Shown: piece after piece, positions 24,401 to 36,133 of the stretch | How positions within the stretch are numbered: the stretch's first letter is position 1 | How the letters are laid out: every line of letters begins with the position of its first letter | NCBI GenBank assembly: GCA_006538405.1 | Contig: BJKQ01000002.1 | Location: 3,100,001 to 3,164,000 of the forward strand | Direction: 5' to 3' | DNA from: Hansfordia pulvinata | Taxonomy: Eukaryota; Ascomycota; Sordariomycetes; Xylariales | DNA: 64,000 nt | Translations under genes and position numbers: made by a program | The notes under the pieces: generated by a model | What the model was told of the DNA's origin: nothing | The model's input: the letters and a program-made list of their open reading frames with translations, nothing else | The model's database searches: none

Positions 24401-24860
24401 ATGCATTCTCCGGCGCGACCTTGGCCACCTTTTCCGCGAACCTGTGGAGATATAAGACAAAGTCGGCGTCCGTGTCTGATATGATAAACTCGAGCGTCTC
24501 GTCCGTCACGACGCCGCCGTCGAGCGGAACGTACTGCGCTCCCGCCTTGAGGACCGCCAGAATCGACACCACCATCTCGATCCCTCGGCTGTACACCAAG
24601 CAAACGCGCTGTCCCTTGCCCAGACCTCGCCGGATGAGGTAGTTGGCAAGCACATTGGACCGCAGCTCGAGCTCGGTATACGTCATGAAGGTCCCCGTGT
24701 TGTAGTCGCGCAGGGCCATGGCGATGGGGTGGGCGTCTGCCGTGGCCTCGAAGGCCTGGTGGACGACATGGTGAGGGATCTCAAACTGAGACCCGCGGCT
24801 GAAAGCCTCGAAGAGGACCTGATCGCGAAGGGACAGCCTCTTCGTGCTTTGGAGAGCCAT
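21410..24860 (-). CDS. NRPS-like adenylation domain fused to a membrane cytochrome b/flavin reductase
   Basis: Structure is complement(join(21410..23561,23622..24093,24149..24860)), 1111 aa; a second in-frame ATG at 24905 would add 15 residues. Residues about 30-505 form an amino-acid-type adenylation domain: YTSGTTGKPKG (190-200), NVCGPTE (313-319), NTGDLGRW (400-407), GRKDEQIKIKGFRVE (417-431) and LTANGKVDK with the catalytic Lys (about 502). No carrier-protein Ser motif follows. A His/Gln/Thr-rich linker (510-690) leads to six likely membrane helices (about 698-718, 729-756, 777-801, 816-836, 848-868, 884-901). The fifth has His850 and His864, the H-x13-H spacing of ferric-reductase haem ligands; His776/His781 precede helix 3. 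The C-terminus resembles a ferredoxin-reductase FAD/NAD(P) module, with ATGSGIGPC (1005-1013). It may activate an amino or carboxylic acid and couple it to membrane redox chemistry; the substrate is unknown. Confidence 0.85.
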
Positions 24861-27800
24861 TGTGAAGGTGAAGGAGCAAGAGCTGCCGACCTTTGCCGTC
24901 TCCAAGTCTCGTCAAGCTAAGACTTGCCACGGCCAAAGGCGATTCCTGCACCTAGCCTCCCGGGTAGGCTAACAAGTCCAAGCTCAAGGAGGGGAGGGGG
25001 AGGGGGCCGGTTTGAGGATGAACAAGGGACTGGTTGAAAGGTTGCTTATGGGAGCATGGGGCTCGGCCAAGAAACGCTCATGGGCAAAAGTGATAATTAA
25101 AGCACATTAAACTCCGCTTGGAGATCTGAGCTAGACGACACTATAGTGGGCTCCCCAGCCGACTTTATAAAGCAGGTCGGTCGGGAAGACGCATGATCGC
25201 TGCAGGAGTATTTTAGTATCCACGTATCCTGGAGCCACGGCCCCTCGAGACACGAGTGCAACAGGGTGTACGAGTAACTCAACCCCTCCATTGGGAATAC
25301 TTGTTGCCTTGCCGCTCGTCCAAGGGAACTAGACAGGTTGATCTCCAGCTTCACCGCCGAGGCATTGGGCCCGGAGGGCTTGAGTCCTGTTCACCACCCC
25401 CCGAATTTAGCATCCCAAGGAGACTAGCAACCCCGGTGGGTCTGGCAGGGAGGCCCTTTCCTACCTCGCCGAATAAGCTGGAGACATGTTCGCCCACGCC
25501 GAGGCGCAGTTATTGATTATAATGCAAAGACGCAGGGTTTCAAGGCAGTTGCGGTATTGAGACAGTAATCATGATCCTGAACCCTTTGTCAGGGCCGAGG
25601 CCGGTGATGACGGCCGACGGCGAGGGCGAGGAGCTGAGGGAGCATCTCCCTCAGGAGCCTCGGACGCGTGGATCGGCCGAGTTGATGCTGGCGATCGCGG
25701 CGGCTTTCTTCTCCGGCACCCCCGTACATGCCTCTGGCACGCCTCCCTCCCACGTCTCGGCGGCGGCGGCGGCTTCAGAGGGGCAGAACGTGGTTGGGTC
25801 TCCTGTTCTTGATCCGGCAGGGCCAAGTTGCTGGCTGCTCGTACTTTTCGACTTCGGAAGCCGATCCGGTACGGGGGATTGACAGAGAGGCTGGTGGCCG
25901 GGCCGGCTTTCGCGACGAGATCTCGAAAGTAGCGGACAGGGGCGCCAATGGGCAATGGGACTCGTCGTCGTTTAGCTCTCGGGTGGGGCCAGTCGGGTGC
26001 TTTCTTCGATCCACCATCGCCCCGTTGCAGGCCCCAAACAGAAGCACGCACTTAAGTTGGCTCTGAAGTGGCTCTTTACCCTTAGTCCCTGTGCTAGCGC
26101 GCGATTTTCAGGATGCTCGCGCTCAGCATATGCACTTGTGCAGGCGACCCAGGAGAGTGTTGCTGGAGAGGCGGCGGCCCAACTACTGCGCCTGCGTAGG
26201 CCCTAGGACAGAAGGAGGGAGTCGCCATCACAGCCATGTCCCTGCTCGGAAGGACTAGGTCAAACTGGTGGATTTGCCCGCGCTGAGGCCACTTGCGAGC
26301 TCCATGAGCCCCATTGTTCGCCCCGGCCACCCGTGGGGTTTGGCGAGCGACTCTGGAAAGGGGGATGGAAGACACATAGGAAAGGCTGGCAAGTGGTCTG
26401 ACCGTGACAGCCCCGCCCACCTGCGTGCCCATCTGGCGCACAACGCAGCCAGAGCCGGTTCTCGTGCCCGCGGATGACAGGCGACGCCATGTCGAGAGAC
26501 GGAACCTTACTGGAACATTGGGACCTCTTGGGGGCCCTTGGTCGACGGGTGGGAATCGTGGGACGGCTGTGTCTGGAGTGCATGTGTTAAAACCAACACG
26601 CCCGGACCGGCCGGTGAGGTGTCAGGGAGGCAAGAAGGGGTATCCCTACCAGATGACCCTGCGATCAGACGCAATCTACATGTACCGCCGTTGCAGGCCC
26701 TTCACCACCAGCCAGTTGCGAGTAACGCGGATCCAGGGGTACGAGGCGGGTGGGATAGCCGGTACTCGGTATACTTCGCACAGAAACAGGAGGTGAGTCG
26801 TGAGTCGGGGGCCCGGGGCTCGATGGCGTGTACTCGTATGGGGCACACAGAGACGTGGCGTGGCTTGTTTGAATGAGGCGCGCGCCGTGGCACAGGTTGT
26901 CATGCCGGCGACCTTCATGTTCCATTTCCAACCTCGGAGTGCCGCTGTCGAAGCAGGGCGGCGGCGGGTCAGGTTGCACACAGAGTCTGGCCGAGGAGGG
27001 CCGTAATCAAGACGGGTAGCGGGCAGTTGGGACACTAGGAGACTAGGTGAAGCTGGCAGGAAGACTATTGACAGTGCAGGGACCGGAAGGTTCCTACTGT
27101 CGGGGATGAAAGTGAGCACGGGGCCGGCGTTGGCGCCGAGAGGAGGTCTGCCGCGGGACAGTGTTCAATAAACCGTCGAGATGGAGGGTGAAAGGGGGAG
27201 AGGGGGAAGACAGGCCGAGCCGTGTTGTGTCACGATCATTGTCATTGCGTGTGGATGATGAGTGAGAGTTGTGAGTGGGCGGAGGCCGAAAATGTGAAGA
27301 GAGGGATGACCACGTTTACGTTCGACGTCGTCATCCAATCGTGGAAACAACGAAGGCGACCTTCAATGATTCGACGGGAAAGAATACGTAGAGTAGTACT
27401 TCCTGGAGCAGCCTTGCGTGGGTGGGGTTTGGATGTCGCGTATGCGAGGTACCTAGGTATCTATCTATGTCTGGTTAGGTCAGGTTGGGTCCGCTCAACA
27501 TACAGTAGGTACAGGTAGGCATGCCTACATCGTGCATGGAAGGAACGCGTGCGAGTGTTTTTTCGAAGCAGCGGAAGGAGCGTTGCTGAGTCGGGGCTGA
27601 GGAACCCATCGAGGGCAGAGACACAGCATTCACCACCATTGATGAGGACAAGGTACGAGGCAGTACCTACAACTCCCGAGTCTCTCCCGGAAGTGGCAGC
27701 GATCAAAAGTCCACCGTCTCGCGCGGCCAGCCCTGGACTCGCGTAGGTACTCTTCCTCCAAGTTCCCAGATCCGTGGACGAGTACTCGTATGGCAGTCGA

Positions 27801-30800
27801 ATCGAGCAGCCGGCCCCAGTGTCATTGGATACCAGCCGAGATATCACATGCCGGGGTCTCAGAGGCTCGCACGGCGCTGCGCATCCAGCAAAGGGTACCG
27901 GATCTGTATAAGACGGAGGATACATGACCAGTACCAAGAGCTCCTCATCGCCTTTGCACCCAGAATGCCGTTGTTCGACAGGGCTCTACGGATACCCAGC
28001 ATGTACTCCAAATGTACTTGAGCTCGGGGGCTTTCCCTCCTTAGCGCGGTCCCTCTTCGCCCTTGATGCCCGTTGTTCGTTTTTCTTCCCCTTCCATCAT
28101 CTCCTCTTCATCTCCATGATTTGGATTTTGTTTGCTGCAATCTTGGCACGTGGGGTCGTTGGTCAGGGTCATCTGCACACGAGTATTGCCTCCTGCCCAC
28201 GATACACGTTGCCGCTTACTCGTATCTCACCGTTCCCAGAGACACGAGCACGTTCCGGAGACACGGACACGCCGCACCACGCCCTGGCTTGCGTACAGCT
28301 CTGCGAATACCCGCTCCCCTAGCAGCACGTGTGATTTGGATCGAGTTCCGCTGACATGACAAGTATGTGCTTGCACTTGTGTCATTTGCCGGCTGCGTGC
28401 AAAGCCTGGCCGTCGGCGGCCACCTGAGACCGGCGTATTCAAGCACAGGCGCCCTCGCACTCGCAAGTGCCAGCCTCTGCCTGCCATCTGTTCCCATCAG
28501 CGGCGCCCCGCGCCTCGGCGGGGTGGCCTCTGACTTGGGCACAATGGGCCAGCCGCCGGGCTCGGCTGGGCCTTGCATCGCACCATGCATCCGGATCCCC
28601 GCCAAGCGTGTTGGATGGACGTGGCCTGCAGGCCTTGGACGCACTCGCACAGGTTACATGGAGCCGTGCTGTCTAGTTCCTGGCGAGACGTACGATTGCT
28701 GGGCCCTATCCGCAGTCTTCATCCAGTCTGCCCGGCCACCGAATATGGGCCGGCGACGCGCCCTGCAGAACAGCCAAGGCCTCATCAGTTGCCCCCGTGC
28801 CGCCGGCTGGTTATGCCGCTGCCGCCCCGCCGGCGGTGCAGCAGCGCGGGCACCGTTCTGCAGACAAAACCGGCCAGCCGGTTACGATCAGATGGCTGCA
28901 GCAGGCGGCTGCAATTGCGTTCTTCCGGGTCGGGTTCGTTTGGCTGCCGTGTGGCTCGCCGCAGGCCCCCCGTTCGCCCTTCGCGTGGCAGCCGTGGAGA
29001 TGTCTTACCTTATCAGTCCGGACGTCTGTAGAAGGATGGAAGAACAAGTTTAGCTCCCTGCCGCCGATCCCCCATAACGGGACAAGGGCGGATACCGCGG
29101 CCAGCGCCCTGCCCGACCCAGGACGACGTTTTGCCCGATGAGTGCTGGACCCGGACGTCCGCCCCGGTTGTGTGGGGTTCGGCGCAGAAACCATTGACGG
29201 GTCCCACCGGACTTGTGGTCGTCTATCGTTCGACGAGAGCCCTTCAAGTCTAGTCTGGCACTCTGGGTAGGCGTGGCAGGCTGCTGCTGCTGCTGCTGCT
29301 GCTGTGAGGGCACGACAAGACTTGCCTTCACCACCCGGACGGGCTGGGAAGGCACTCCGACGACCAGCCCCTGGCACCCCTGGCATTCGTGCCTCCGCGA
29401 CGGGGCGAGAGGTGGAAAGAATCTGCAGCCGAGGACAAGACCCGCTGGTTGGTTCGTCCTGCATGCTCGCAGCTGCAGCGCGAATCTGCAGCGCACTGAG
29501 GAGGCGCCCCGTTGGTTCCGCGGATGCAGCTCGCGCCATCTCCGCCCAGTCGCGCGTGGCGCCGCGCATTCTTTGCATGGGAATCGGGAGCTAGACGCTC
29601 CACGCCCGCACTGTCAGCACCCGGGATGCCATCAATCGATCATGCCAAGCGAGCGTGGCTGGTGCTGCTGAGGGGGGACGACGGGGCCGCCGGGCCTGGC
29701 TCGGGTATCGTGCTTCTTGAGGGCGGAGCAGCCATACAGAGAGGTGCGTCCACTCATGCACAGGACTTCCGCCAGGACCTGGTGCGTCAAGTCCGGTCCG
29801 CCGTGGCCGCTTGCCCCCCGCCCCCCATCGTCGAGGCCAAGCCTGCGTACGAGTACTCGAAGTGCCTGCATATCCTCTTCTTTCGTCGGGCCTGGAGCGC
29901 CGATGAGTGCCGATGAGCTCTTTTTACTCGCACGGACGAGGTGGCGGGCAGTCTTGTCCTCCGCAAGCACGCGTCCGATATCGATCGTGCTCGGAGAGTA
30001 GGTACGGTAGGTAGGGAGTCCGAGTACGCGCAGAGAGCCCCTTGCCCGTGCCCTGGCATTACGAGTAGAGTACGTGGCGGTAGCCGTACGAGCATCTCAT
30101 TATACTTGTGTTAATATTGCCTCCCGTGCCTCCTTGGAGACTGGGTGAGAGTCCCCGCTGCCGCAAAGTTGGCCTGGTGAGGGATGCTAATAGTCGTAAT
30201 GTTGCGATGTAGATACTCGACTCGTACCAACATCTCGCATCCAGATGCTATTAGGCCCAAGCCAGACATGGGACTTGCTTTTTCTCCCACCTCGGCGTCT
30301 CTGGTCCCAATCGAGACCCGTCTTGCCGCTGTGCTAAACCATCAAGGGCGGGCGAGCTGAGGTGAGGGCTCGGCTGCAAGACTTTTTCTTCAACACGGTT
30401 GCCACTGAGCAACCGAAGCCCAGCGCCCCGGGCGCGACGCGAAACCGCCTCACCAACCCGACCTGACCTGACCTGGCCTGGCTTGACAATCGCTCTTGTG
30501 CCTGGCCGGGTGGGGATGGCGGGCGTGTGCTGTTTCAACGCGAGCCCATTGTTCGCCCTCCCCGCCATCCGCCACCGGGTCTTTGGTTCTTTCCCCTTGC
30601 GTGCGTGTGTGCGTGGGTGCCCGTCCGTCCGTCCTCGTGGCCAAACGTGATCTGCCTACCTAGTTTGCTCTCGTGCGTGCAAGACGGGCGTCAGCTGGCC
30701 GGGCCTCACACCACTGGCTGCACGCACTTTGGCCGTCTGACTCGCAGAGCAAAGACATGTCTCAGCGCGCGCTGCACCCTGCACACCCCCTTCAATCCGC

Positions 30801-31850
30801 GGGAGAGATGAAAGGCTCTCAGGGCCGTTCACAAACCAAGTCCCGGGGGCCGTGCAGACGTGCGCCAGGGACTCAGGGGCCCCAGGAACCACCCAGGGTC
30901 TGGGGTTTTAGGTTGTCTCTGTTGTCAAAACTCCGTGCTCCGTAAGGCAAGGCACGAGTACGTTGGGTAGGCTGGAATGGAAGCGGCGGGCAGGCGAGTG
31001 ACACTCTCATCAGTCAGTCCTGTGAGTACCCACGATACGGTACGTACGAGTACCCGGGTATGTGTAGAGAGAGATTCACTTGCGAACACACGGAGGGATT
31101 GCTGGCCGGTGCTAGTCGCGGCGGCCGTGAGATTGATGATCCATCTCAATAAAACACGCGGCCTCTTTGGTGTGATACTCGTAGACAGATTCACGACGAG
31201 GGTACGAGTCGTCTCTGTACACGAGCATCACAGAGGCACGAGAGGGCGCGTGCGGCGACGTGGACGTGGAGCAACATGCCCGGCTGTTTCGTTTCGTGAC
31301 GACACACCCCATTCCGTCAGGGTGTCACTTCAATTTGGTGTTATCATCCATCACCATCGTCATGATGATTATCCCACTCTGCTATTACTAGTAGAATTCC
31401 AAATATTCCGAGGCAGATTGCCGTCGCCCCAGCCGAGCCAGCTATCAGATTATTCTCCGGTCGTGCCTGCCTGAGCTCGCGCCCCGGCCCTTGCCTTGCA
31501 AGATTGATTGACCCGATCGCGCCTGCCACGTTATACTCGGGCTGTCGTAGCTGCCCCCATCCAAATCTCGCAGGGCTCCGTCTCGTTCGTTGCTGCCGTC
31601 GCCTCGGATGCGTGTACGAGTACGGATTCCCCAGCATCAGAGCCATCCATCCATTCATCCATCCACAGATTTCCGGGCTGCCCTTAGAACCGCCCACCTC
31701 TGGCTGGCCTCATTCCATTCCCGAGCTCGTATCCGCTTCCACAATCACCCATTGCTCGTCCTCGCCGTCGCCGCCCAACGACCGCACTTGCCTCCGTCAG
31801 ACACCCCCCCCCCCCCCCGCCCACACGACGGCCGACCACCCACATCCACC
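24861..31850. other. Seven-kilobase region without recognisable genes
   Basis: Reading frames on both strands have the scattered composition of shadow frames and no domain is visible. At least eight TACTCGTA/TACGAGTA copies lie here (25269, 26831, 27783, 28217, 29848, 30060, 31045, 31615), with a CTG8 tract at 29281-29304 and several TAGGTA motifs around 27450-27740. Base composition is not AT-rich, so this is not an obvious product of repeat-induced point mutation. Confidence 0.5.
29281..29304. repeat. CTG trinucleotide tract, eight units
   Basis: Perfect (CTG)8 in non-coding DNA. Confidence 0.9.
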
Positions 31851-32998
31851 ATGGCCAGCACCCAGCACCTCCTCGTCACCGCCAACCCTGACGGCACCGC
31901 CCTCGTCCAGTTCAACCGTCCCGAGAAGCGCAATGCCTTCAGCCAGGACATGATCGGACAGGTCGTCCGGACTCTTGCGGCTCTCGACCGCGACGAGTCT
32001 GTGCGCGCCGTTGTCCTGACCGGGAGCCCCCAAGGCCCCTTTTGTGGTCCGTCTCTCCGCTCCCGCCCGCTAGCGACCGCCGTCGTCATGTCATGGCCCG
32101 TCTCGCCCCTTCTTGTTAGCTGATCAGTGTGTCGTTCCGACAGCCGGCATGGACCTGAACGAGCTGGTCAACATCGGCACCGCGGAGGCGCACATGCGTG
32201 CCTTTCTCAAGGACCTGACCGACGCCTTCGCCTGCTTCTCCAAGCCCATCATTGCCGCGGTCGTGGGCTTTGCTGTGCGTACTCGTACTCTTCCTCGTCC
32301 GCGACCTCTGCCGCGGTGCGGCCTAAGCGCTAATGTGATACAAGCTCGGCGGCGGGTGTGAGATTGCAATGGCGGTACGTCCTCCCCGGGCCAGCACGAG
32401 GGCCCCTCGCCGATTTCTGTGATGGATACGGAGACTGATCCCGCGTGTAAAAGTGTGACATGATCTATGCTGCCGACGACGCCTCGTTCGGGCTGCCCGA
32501 GATGAAGATCGGGACCATCCCAGGCGCGGGCGGCACGCAGCGCATTGCACGCGCTTTGGGCAAGCATCGCGTGAGTCTGCAGGCGCCGTCATTCGGGTCC
32601 ATCGTCCACTGACAGACTTGAAAGGCCATGGAATTCGTTCTCACCGGTGCCCCGGCATCGGGCGCCGAGTTCGAACGCTGCGGGCTGGTGAACAAGGTGT
32701 TCCCGAAGGCCGACGTGGTGGACGAGGCCTTGAAGCTGGCCGCCCGCATTGCCGGCATGTCGGGCCCTGTGGTCAAGATAGGCAAGCAGGCCGTCCTCAC
32801 AGGTATGGCACCCCTCTGCCTGGAGCTTGTTCACAATTCAGGCCTAACACGAACCCCAATCCAGCCGAGAACAGCCACCTCGATGCCGGTATGGCGGCCG
32901 AGAAGTCGCTCTACTATTCTACCTTCAGCGTGGGGGACTTCAAGGAGGGCATCAATGCCTTTCTGGAGAAGAGGCCCGCCGTCTTCAAGCATTGCTGA
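31851..32998 (+). CDS. Enoyl-CoA hydratase/isomerase (crotonase)
   Basis: Structure is join(31851..32046,32144..32274,32345..32374,32454..32570,32625..32802,32865..32998), 261 aa; all five introns are GT..AG and keep the frame. Exon 3 is only 30 bases. The crotonase fold is clear: FNRPEKRNA (about 22-30), oxyanion-hole segment PFCAGMDL, then [16 protein letters not shown] with the second oxyanion Gly and the first catalytic Glu, and [20 protein letters not shown] with the second Glu. Both Glu of the hydratase mechanism are present, so water addition to trans-2-enoyl-CoA is likely, in beta-oxidation or branched amino-acid breakdown. No strong mitochondrial leader or C-terminal SKL is seen (it ends KHC), so location is open. 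A TACTCGTA copy lies inside intron 2. Confidence 0.9.
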
Positions 32999-35900
32999 GG
33001 GCTGAGCAATGTACTCGTACGCCCAGAGGTGCGTCATTGCGTCACTGCGCACATGCGTTTCAGGGGCTTCTAAAGATAGGCTGCCCCGGCGGGTGGCCGC
33101 GATATCCTGGTCTCCCTCCGTGCACGAATACACTCGTATATGGGTTGGCAGTGCCGACTCCGCATGCGCAGGGAATCCCACCAGGCGATCCCTGTAGGAC
33201 AGCGCATCTGCCGTGCTGGCGGGCATCGGATGGTGCCATTCGTCGAGATGCAGCCTTTCAGCTGAAGCACTGCCGTGGGGGTCTGAGGAGCATGCAGAAA
33301 TAGAGCTCTGGGAACCTCGTCATCGATAGAGACGGTCTTCCTCTGCAAGGCACTTGACGACGAAGATAGTACAGCATCAAAATTCTTCACATAGTAAGCA
33401 ATGGAGTCACCTCCGTCGCCTCGTTCACGTCTGTCGGCCCCCGCCGCTGCCGATTTGTGAACGAAGGCCGTAGCCATGCGCTGCTCTGCTCCGATCTGGT
33501 CCGATGTGCGAGATACAAGGCTGCAACCAACAGCGGCCTACCCCGCGAGCATCTGTAATCGTATTCCCCTAGGTATGTAGCGGCCGTCTTCTCCATCTTG
33601 GGTAGCAACCGATCTCCAGTAGATGTACGAGTAAGGCCAGCTGACATCCAAAGCAACAAAGCAACGGACCCCAGATGTACGGGGACAGGCACGCCAAGTG
33701 CAGCCTCTCCGACTTGACTCCTGGCTCCGGGTCTCTGTGTGACGAGTCGGCACGAGTCGCTGCAGGACGCCCTCCCCACATCCCAAGCCAGCGGCGCCCT
33801 GCTGATGAGTAAACACTCATGGCATCCATGTCACCGGACGGCATGGGCAGCGTCGTAGCGCCCCTTTCCCTTTCCCTTGGACGTACACACACACACACAC
33901 ACCCGAATGGACGGGTTGACAAGGATGTGCCGTGCCGTGTGCTGACAGGGTTTCCTATCCTTCCCACTCGATCGATCCCTCCCCTCGCCCCCCCTTTCCT
34001 CGAGCCGCAAGGCGGCAGGACGGGACGGGGCGGGGCGAGTTCGGGGAAATTTTTCTTCTTTTGTGTGTCTCTTTTTCTCCTCAGAAGCCGAAAAGCACCT
34101 GCATGAACCCCGGCCTGTGAGACTTTGATCGAGAAAGCATGGCCGTGTGTACGTGTGTGCCGTGCCGTTCCCGCAAACCTACCAATCACGCGGGCTGCGT
34201 CGTGGCGCGAACCAGGAGGGGGTGTGGGAAGGGGGGCGACAGAGAAGGAAGGCCGTCAGACACACGGCATCCTCTTTGTTTGTGTGTGTGTACGGAAAGG
34301 GATGCAAAGGGACAAACAAGGAGAATGATTACGTCAAGGAGAGGGTTCCCGTCTCTTCGGGTTTGCCTGATTGGGAAGACGAGCGTGTTGGAGACGGGTC
34401 ACGATTTTGCGAATCTATCTCTCGTCAGGGTGATTCGATTTCTGTGTTTTGTCATCATGATGGCCGTCCCTGCGATGCGCCGCTACTGCTGTGCGTGCGA
34501 GCTTTTCCTGTTCGTCTTCTCGTCACTCTGACACATGGTGGCCCCTTTGGATCATCATATCCGGACCCTCTGGTTGTGTATGTGTGTGTGTAAGGGGGGG
34601 GGCGGAAAACCAGCACGGCGATAGGCGGCTCATTCCCCCCAATGCTGTATTGTCCGTCTTTTTTTTTGGGCGAGATTGGCAGGGCTCTTTGCGCGTTCCC
34701 CCTTTCATGCTTCCTTGTCGTCGGCGTTTGCTGCCGCTGACGATCTAGGAGACGCCTACTGCCGGGGCGGCACATGACGAACGCCTGCCCCCCCCCCTCT
34801 TTCGTCTTTGTCTCTACTCTTTGCAGACGCGGCCCGAGAACCGGGTTGTTGGCAAGGAGGATCGGCGACGTGCCGCCGGTTGCCAGGGAAGAGGGGAGTG
34901 TCCGAGTGTCAGTGTCAGCCGGTTTGGGTTCCTTGGTCCTGTGTGGTCGCACCCCTCTCTCTCTGAGAGAGCTGTCCCGCATCTTCTCCGCGTCTCCCCT
35001 CATCCGAACCGGTTTTCTTTTGTTCATCATCGGCCCAGACAGCGCCAACGGCGGACAGCCCGGCCCAGTGTCCTTTGAGCAGTTCCCGCCGACCTGGAAC
35101 ATGGGTTCCGCCATCTACGCGTACACGCCCGCCGCCGGGGGGAAGCCAGACTGGTTCGGTTCGGCAATGGGGTATGTCTTTCTTCCCCCCAAGTCACAAC
35201 CCGCTGGTGACCCCCTTCCTCCTTTTTTGGGAGGGGGGATCTCCCTGTCCCTGAGGCTGACCTTGTCTTCTCCCCGGGGATGGAAGGAAGGAACCCTGAG
35301 AGAGACGATGGGGTGCGTGGCGCCGACGGAGGGCGAGACACCCCTTGCCCCCTATCCCCTTTCTTTCTTTCTTCTCCCCCGACGCACCGATAGGCGTGTG
35401 CGTGAGGCGCATGTGTGGTGAGCAGCTGAAGTCGAGCTCTTCGCCTCCCTCTCCCTGGGCTGAGAAGAAAAAAAGGGGGGGAGGAGAGGTTTCAGGTTCC
35501 AAAGTTTCAGAGATGGAAAGACAAGGAAGAGAAAAGAAGGAACGAAAACACATACTAGAACAATTCCAGTCTGCTTCTTCTCCTTCCCTTCCCCCCTTCT
35601 CTCCCAGACACGAGAAGAGTCTGGAAGAAAAGGAAGGCGGAAGAAGAAGAAGAGAGGGTTTCCCCCCCCGTTCCCCGTTCCCCGTTCCCCGGTTCTAGGC
35701 GAGCGAGACATGTTTCTCCAGGCAATCTTGCAGCGATGGGGGATAGCTGACTCCTGGTGCGCGGAGGGCCCAGACACGGGACACGAGAAGACGGGCCCGG
35801 CGGCGGGTCTGCGCGGTCTTGGTATAGTGCGTGCGTTTCTGGTGTATACTCGCAAGGCGCCGGCCTCTGTGGGAATCCAGATGAGTCAGCGCCGAGGGTG

Positions 35901-36133
35901 AGACTTTCTTTTCTTTGTCCCCTTGGCCTGAGCACCGCCGTACACCCGATGCGTTCCCAGATCTTTTATCTGGAGAAAAAGAGACCCCCGATGGTGTCGG
36001 CGTGGCTCGGAAAGTGTAGATTGCGCTCGACTACCTCTCTACGCTTCCTTTCCTTCTTTTTCCTTTTTCCAAAACCGATTCGGCAGAGGAGACTCAGCTT
36101 ACAGCCGAACAACAAGCAAGCACCCGATCAAGC
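32999..36133. other. Intergenic region with one exon-like segment
   Basis: Mostly CT-rich and purine-rich non-coding DNA with TG/AC repeats (33889-33902) and GGTTCCCCGTTCCCC-type repeats (about 35660-35695). One protein-like stretch (35038-35170) is listed separately. TACTCGTA copies are at 33012 and 33626. Confidence 0.45.
35038..35170 (+). other. Exon-like segment of an unidentified gene or gene remnant
   Basis: Between an acceptor-like CAGACAG and a donor-like G|GTATGT, the + strand encodes about 44 residues of balanced, protein-like composition (for example SFEQFPPTWNMGSAIYAYTP), unlike the surrounding simple-sequence frames. The frame is open from an ATG at 34774 but the part before 35038 looks like pyrimidine-rich intron or leader. 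I could not find convincing partner exons; a short one after CGATAG at 35393 is possible. No family is recognised. Confidence 0.3.

Noticed and set aside
28117..28322. Short plus frame with signal-like MIWILFAAILARG
   Set aside because: Downstream sequence is unremarkable, with few cysteines and no exon partner; could be chance in CT-rich DNA.
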